The notes under the pieces were generated by a model. It searched no databases. It worked only from the letters and a program-made list of their open reading frames with translations, and was not told where the DNA came from. Shown in pieces: positions 7,601 to 11,524 of a stretch of 11,524 bases of DNA. Both the position numbers and the translations under genes were made by a program. The DNA lies in the NCBI GenBank assembly GCA_027382625.1, contig JAJKFJ010001103.1, forward strand, positions 1 to 11,524, read 5' to 3'. Source of the DNA: Tetmemena sp. SeJ-2015. Taxonomy: Eukaryota; Ciliophora; Spirotrichea; Sporadotrichida; Oxytrichidae. How positions within the stretch are numbered: the stretch's first letter is position 1; each line of letters opens with the position of its first letter.

Positions 7601-7819
7601 CCACAAAAACTAATCTGAAAAAAAATTCTTTGCCCTTTTAAAAGGGTTAATTTCCTTGCTGGGGCTTTTAAAAAGGAAAACCTTAAACTAAAAATTTGGG
7701 CTTCGGAACGTTGTAATTTTTTCCTTTTTAAGAGTCGTCGTAGTATCGGGTTAATTTTACAAATTGAATTTTTTTTTAAAAATTGTACAATTTTTTTTCA
7801 AATTGCCATCCCTGGAAAC
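7601..7819. other. Transition zone: degraded copy of the diiron gene
   Basis: Read on the minus strand, this zone resembles 4377 to about 4475 with insertions, deletions and stretched homopolymers. Landmarks are the shared gatactacgacgactct (7731-7747 versus 4446-4462), caatttgtaaaatta and aaaattgtacaat. Between about 7600 and 7720 the sequence is still partly complex but I cannot align it confidently. It shows quality falling gradually towards the centre and is not a separate element. Confidence 0.75.
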
Positions 7820-8173
7820 ATGATACCCTTCATCTACTATTATTGAGCTGGCTATTTGTTTTTGCTCATTACTAAAAATGCCATCTCCATCAGCAACAAT
7901 TTTGGCACAAGCATCACTAATTATATCAAGCTTATTGGTAGCTGTTTTCTGGCAATAGTAATATAACGACTGTAATAATATCCATTGTTTTAATTCGTTT
8001 AACGCACTGGGTGATTTAATAACATCCTGCTGCTCAAAAATAAAGCTGGCAAGCGGTTGCATAGATTCAGGAAAGCAATCAACGGAATCAGCGGCGGATA
8101 ACTGCCAGTTTAGCTGTTGATGAATAGTTGCTGAAGATGACCATTCAAGTATGGTTTCGCTAACAGTTTGCAT
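7820..8173 (-). CDS. Inverted copy of the diiron-like gene, N-terminal 118 codons
   Basis: Identical to the left copy from its ATG (8173) down to His118 of the DEGYH motif (7820). Beyond that it departs: the left copy continues HSFSCMAIRSKIVQ, which fits an amphipathic helix, while this copy falls into smeared sequence. The left copy is the better source for this gene. The GGAG ribosome binding site is mirrored at 8185-8190. Confidence 0.5.
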
Positions 8174-8197
8174 TTATTTATACACTCCAATAATTTA

Positions 8198-9679
8198 TCA
8201 GCAAGTCCCAATGGAACCATCTGTTTTATGGCAGGTAACATTGGTGCAATTTGCATTATTAGCACAACAAGAACCGTTGTTAGCACAATTACCAACGATT
8301 GTTGAGCCAGTGCAATCAGCATTATTCCCACAAGTGCCACCGATAATAATTGAATTGGTACAAACACCATTATTAGCACAACTACCATTTATTACCGATC
8401 CGCTACAGGTAGAATTATTACTACAACTGCCATTAATTAATGAATTAGTACAACTACCTCCATTACCGCATGCACCATTAATTACCGAACTATTACAGGT
8501 ACCACCGTTTTGACAACTACTGGTATCCATGCTAGTATAGGTCAATGCTCCAAACATGCTTTGTTCAATCCCGCTAACTACACCTGTTGAAGAATTATAA
8601 CTAATTGAAGGATAAAGCGCATTAGTTGCAACGCCGGGACAGCCAGTTCCCCAACAGCTACTCCCTCCACCACTTTGAACGGCATTTACAATACTATCAC
8701 CACCAAAAACTACTGAGCCAGTACAATCACCGTTACACGCACCATAAATTAATGAATCGCGGCAGTTACTTCCCCAGCAATTTCCCAAAATAACAGAGCC
8801 GGAACAGTTGCCCTGATTGCAACTACCACCGATAAAAGAATTGGAGCAGTTATTTGAATTGCAATCACCCATCATTAAAGATCCAGAACAATCGGCACTG
8901 GAGTTACACGCACCCAATAAGGTAGTATTAGCACAGCTGGTACTTCCATTACAGTTACCAAAAAAAACACTACCACTACAGTCACTACCATTACATGCGC
9001 CCATTACTACCGTATTGCTACAGTCAGAACCATAGCATTGGGTAAAGGATGGACCAAAGTGCATCTGCTCAAGAATAAAGTCCCCAGTGTTTGCAGGTGG
9101 GGTCACACCGCCTCCGCCAGCAGGATTATCTACTGCACTCAAAGCAAGATTGGTAGTTGCTAGTACCGGAATAATCAGATAATTACGAACATTGCCATTT
9201 TCATTTGCCGCCAAGTTATTTTGCCAGAAGAGTTTGATATATAGTCTAGTTCCACCATTACAGTTAGGGCTATTAAGAGTTGGTACGCCAGGAACTGCAT
9301 TATCAAGACAAACGATACCCCGTAAGCCACTAATGCGAAGTGTTGTCAAATATTGCTGCCATTGAAAAAGATCAAAATCTTTCTGTTGAGTCTGCGTACA
9401 GCTAGCCCCTGTATTACATAAAGTAGCTGGAGTCGGATTATTATTTAGCCATGCAGTTCCCTGTGCATAATAATTTGGGTTAGTCCCGCCCTCAAGATTA
9501 GCATTAATCCGATCAAGAATGAACTGCCCTGCCAAATTTACTTGCTTTTGCTGATTGGCATAACTAGTGCTTTTTAGACTTGAACTAAGTAGTTTCATAA
9601 ACCCAAAAAAAGCAACACCGATAACCAAGACAGCAATCATTATCTCAATCAGGCTTATTCCATTAACAGTTTTTCTCAT
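8198..9679 (-). CDS. pilV: Inverted copy of the PilV-type repeat protein
   Basis: Encodes the same 493 residues as the left copy, with the same ATG choice (9679), prepilin site and GGGG linker. The cysteine arrays fall at 8702-9037 (array 1) and 8231-8515 (array 2). No unit has been gained or lost between the arms. Such a tandemly repeated gene would be expected to drift if these were two independent genomic copies, so this supports one locus read twice. See the left copy for the functional description. Confidence 0.8.
   Translation of the reverse strand: MRKTVNGISLIEIMIAVLVIGVAFFGFMKLLSSSLKSTSYANQQKQVNLAGQFILDRINANLEGGTNPNYYAQGTAWLNNNPTPATLCNTGASCTQTQQKDFDLFQWQQYLTTLRISGLRGIVCLDNAVPGVPTLNSPNCNGGTRLYIKLFWQNNLAANENGNVRNYLIIPVLATTNLALSAVDNPAGGGGVTPPANTGDFILEQMHFGPSFTQCYGSDCSNTVVMGACNGSDCSGSVFFGNCNGSTSCANTTLLGACNSSADCSGSLMMGDCNSNNCSNSFIGGSCNQGNCSGSVILGNCWGSNCRDSLIYGACNGDCTGSVVFGGDSIVNAVQSGGGSSCWGTGCPGVATNALYPSISYNSSTGVVSGIEQSMFGALTYTSMDTSSCQNGGTCNSSVINGACGNGGSCTNSLINGSCSNNSTCSGSVINGSCANNGVCTNSIIIGGTCGNNADCTGSTIVGNCANNGSCCANNANCTNVTCHKTDGSIGTC
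8231..8515 (-). repeat. Inverted copy of pilV cysteine-repeat array 2
   Basis: Mirror of 3681-3965 with the same 15-16-codon units and the contracted last unit. Confidence 0.85.
8702..9037 (-). repeat. Inverted copy of pilV cysteine-repeat array 1
   Basis: Mirror of 3159-3494 with the same eight units of 14-15 codons. Unit order and spacing are unchanged. Confidence 0.85.
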
Positions 9680-9713
9680 ATTTTGCACCACATTAAACTA
9701 GGTAATCATACAG

Positions 9714-10121
9714 TCAGGTACAATTAACCGTAGCACTTTCTTTAAGATTACCATCACTATCAAGACAGACTATCATTCCTGACTGATTTTGTGCACCCTG
9801 AGGCATTGCAATTAAGGTATAACTATTTGGATTGGCAGTATTACCAAGAAATCCGATGGTGTACTGAGCCGTGCCTGTTGTCGGCGATTGGGTATATGGC
9901 AACGCAGGATAATTATTCTGAACGTTTAAATAGCTACCATTTTCACTATAGTAACGCTCCATAAACTGAGCATCCTGATACATAAGTTGTTCAGCAGCAT
10001 TCCGGTTCGCTTTTAAACCAACGGTTGAGCCAAATATTGGCACTGAAATGGTTGCTAATATTGCCATAATGGCAATAACAATCATTAGCTCAATTAAAGA
10101 AAAGCCTTTTATTTTTTTCAT
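9714..10121 (-). CDS. pilE: Inverted copy of minor pilin PilE
   Basis: Encodes the same 135 residues as 2075-2482, including the MKKIKG/FSLIE cleavage site, the AQFMERYY block and the C-terminal Cys pair. The 34-base spacing to pilV is also preserved. Confidence 0.88.
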   Translation of the reverse strand: MKKIKGFSLIELMIVIAIMAILATISVPIFGSTVGLKANRNAAEQLMYQDAQFMERYYSENGSYLNVQNNYPALPYTQSPTTGTAQYTIGFLGNTANPNSYTLIAMPQGAQNQSGMIVCLDSDGNLKESATVNCT

Positions 10122-10222
10122 TTTATTTATCTTATTATTATAATTTAACCTATGAGTCTTCCCTGCTCATATTTATGACAGTTTCACATAAAGTCCACTA
10201 TATATCTAACCTTTTATGACAA
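10122..10222 (-). promoter_or_regulatory. Inverted copy of the pilX-pilE intergenic region
   Basis: Contains the mirrored TATAAT (10137-10142), the TATGAG/CTCATA dyad (10151-10171) and the paired TGTCATAAA repeats (10172-10180 and 10213-10221), all read on the minus strand. It adds no independent evidence because it is the same sequence. Confidence 0.3.
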
Positions 10223-10981
10223 TTATTTAAGCAACTGACTATTTAATAGCGATATCGCAACAACTCCAGTATTATTATTACGCCCAGCATAAAAATATGC
10301 CTGCTCTATCGCCTGAGTATTGCCATTGCGTCCAAATGCCTTGGCAGTTACACGATATAAACGGGCACCATTTACTGTCGCTAGCCCATTAAAATTAGTA
10401 TTCATCAACTCAATCAAATAATTTGGCTGATGACATAGTGTAGCATCCCCAGTTGCGTAAGTAAATGAATATCTACTATCTCTATCATCAATCAATGGCA
10501 GAGCATTCTGACCACTGATAACAGTTCCAATAGAGCCTGAAGTACATGCCCGAACTACATCGGTAGCTAATCGCAATAACGGCATACTATTATTGTTCCC
10601 GCCTAGATCTGTATTTTCCGCACTACATAAACCACGAGTAAAGCCCGCGGGAGCAACTTGAGTATTGGTACAGTTATTAGTAAAGTACTGATTACGAACA
10701 AGTATTCTATTTTCATTAGTCATCTGTGCTAAGCGCTGGTTATTAAATCCGGGAAACTGAAACTCTTCAAATGTACGAATCTGTGCCACTGCTCCACTAT
10801 TTGCATCAAAAATTGCAGTATTAGCATACGTCCGAGCAAGAATAATATCATTCTTTTTCGCAATATCTGATTGTACAACACTGGTCAATCCAGCTAATCC
10901 ATATAATAATACCGCCACAAATACTAACAAAGATAAAACTGTAATTAAGGCAATGCCGTCATTTTTACTTATTCTATTCAT
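10223..10981 (-). CDS. pilX: Inverted copy of minor pilin PilX
   Basis: Encodes the same 252 residues as 1215-1973. The ATG is at 10981, 4 bases after the pilW stop (10986-10988), and the MNRISKNDG/IALIT prepilin junction is unchanged. Confidence 0.85.
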   Translation of the reverse strand: MNRISKNDGIALITVLSLLVFVAVLLYGLAGLTSVVQSDIAKKNDIILARTYANTAIFDANSGAVAQIRTFEEFQFPGFNNQRLAQMTNENRILVRNQYFTNNCTNTQVAPAGFTRGLCSAENTDLGGNNNSMPLLRLATDVVRACTSGSIGTVISGQNALPLIDDRDSRYSFTYATGDATLCHQPNYLIELMNTNFNGLATVNGARLYRVTAKAFGRNGNTQAIEQAYFYAGRNNNTGVVAISLLNSQLLK

Positions 10982-10985
10982 GGCT

Positions 10986-11524
10986 TTACCGCAATAAAAT
11001 AGACTGGGTAATGGATTCAATCAAAGGAGTACTCCCAAGTCCGCTACTTTCGGTTGACTGTAGTCGTAAGGTTAAAATTACCTGATTTATAATAATCCAG
11101 TCCGTATTCAACATATTCGCTCTGGTTTTTATCTGCCTGCTGCCATTATTATTAATCTCATACTGGGTTGTTAAACCCACAGCTTCAGGAATCACCAGCT
11201 GAGCAGCTGACATAGCACCAGAAGGCAACAGAAACCTTGAATATAAACCAGTAACACCATTAATCGTTGCAATATAATAATACTTGGTAACAAAATTCAT
11301 TAACCGTGCGCTAGTTTGATCATGATTAGCCAAGAGATTATTACCAGCGGGTAAAGTATTAGCATTTATCTGTCCCATTATCTGATCAAAGCGACTACAG
11401 CTTGCCAAGACATAGGTAGAATTGACCGTACTACCAGTTATATCGAATGCATAACGATTAGTCAGCGGAGTAGCAATATCAGTTACTAAGCGATAACTTG
11501 GCTGAGCAAAGGTTAAAGGATTTC
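10986..11524 (-). CDS. pilW: Inverted copy of PilW, intact frame, N-terminus beyond the window
   Basis: The frame is open from the window edge to the TAA at 10986-10988, about 179 codons. It begins inside the segment matching left-copy residues from about 147 onward. It reads MNFVTKYYYIATINGVTGLYSRF and continues into PSGAMSAAQL without a break, whereas the left copy shifts frame after MNF. This shows that the left break is a 4-base sequence error and that PilW is one protein of about 324 residues. A TTG at 11408 could be mistaken for a start but is internal: the upstream codons (TYVLAS) match the left copy. The C-terminal half has the PilW-like strands TTQYEINNNGS and VILTLRLQS. Confidence 0.88.
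   Translation of the reverse strand, partial: NPLTFAQPSYRLVTDIATPLTNRYAFDITGSTVNSTYVLASCSRFDQIMGQINANTLPAGNNLLANHDQTSARLMNFVTKYYYIATINGVTGLYSRFLLPSGAMSAAQLVIPEAVGLTTQYEINNNGSRQIKTRANMLNTDWIIINQVILTLRLQSTESSGLGSTPLIESITQSILLR

Larger units (their letters stand above)
7820..11524 (-). repeat. Right arm of the 3.7-kb inverted repeat
   Basis: Reverse complement of 676-4376, running to the window edge. The only difference noticed from the left arm is the pilW site, where this arm has four additional bases (gttaccaag, read on the minus strand, against ttaaa) that keep the frame open. Its inner end passes into degraded sequence earlier in gene terms than the left arm does. Confidence 0.95.

Noticed and set aside
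4545..7819. Hairpin telomere or other natural linear-replicon end
   Set aside because: A telomeric hairpin would give a short, sharp turn between the arms. Here about 3 kb of smeared runs and graded loss of quality intervene.
676..11524. Invertible pilin segment or shufflon-type switch
   Set aside because: The arms contain a whole operon with identical content. There are no recombination-site repeats or recombinase, and the middle is damaged sequence rather than an invertible cassette.

Overview
The window holds one genuine locus, a type IV pilus minor-pilin cluster, present twice as an inverted pair around about 3.2 kb of non-biological-looking sequence. The DNA is AT-rich. The gene set (FimT/GspH-like, PilW, PilX, PilE, PilV) is typical of beta- and gammaproteobacteria, so the source is probably a low-GC Gram-negative bacterium of that group. 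The genus cannot be named from this sequence.

Layout of the left arm (+ strand): the C-terminal end of a FimT/GspH-like pseudopilin (3-239); pilW (240-1210, broken here by a 4-base loss near 909); pilX (1215-1973); a 101-base gap with a candidate -10 element, a dyad and a direct repeat; pilE (2075-2482); a PilV-type minor pilin with a long cysteine-rich repeat region (2517-3998); and the first 174 codons of a protein resembling AurF-family diiron oxygenases (4023-4544). Positions 676-4376 reappear in reverse complement at 7820-11524 with one difference noticed, the pilW site, where the right copy has an intact reading frame. That frame runs off the right edge.

The centre (about 4545-7600) is made almost wholly of homopolymer runs of two or more bases, with hardly any isolated bases. 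The sequence degrades into it from both sides, and the same diiron gene can be followed for some distance in damaged form on the right. The best reading is a fold-back (palindromic) chimera or misassembly with a failed consensus at the turning point. The true genome probably has one copy of the operon, and the sequence beyond the diiron gene is unknown.

Function: FimT, PilW, PilX, PilE and PilV would be cleaved by prepilin peptidase PilD and would prime or cap the pilus at the inner membrane. The most unusual real element is the PilV-like protein. Its last 279 residues carry 34 cysteines in two arrays of 14-16-residue units, a pattern suggesting a disulfide-laddered beta-solenoid displayed at the pilus tip. 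PilY1, the usual tip adhesin, is not seen in the window.
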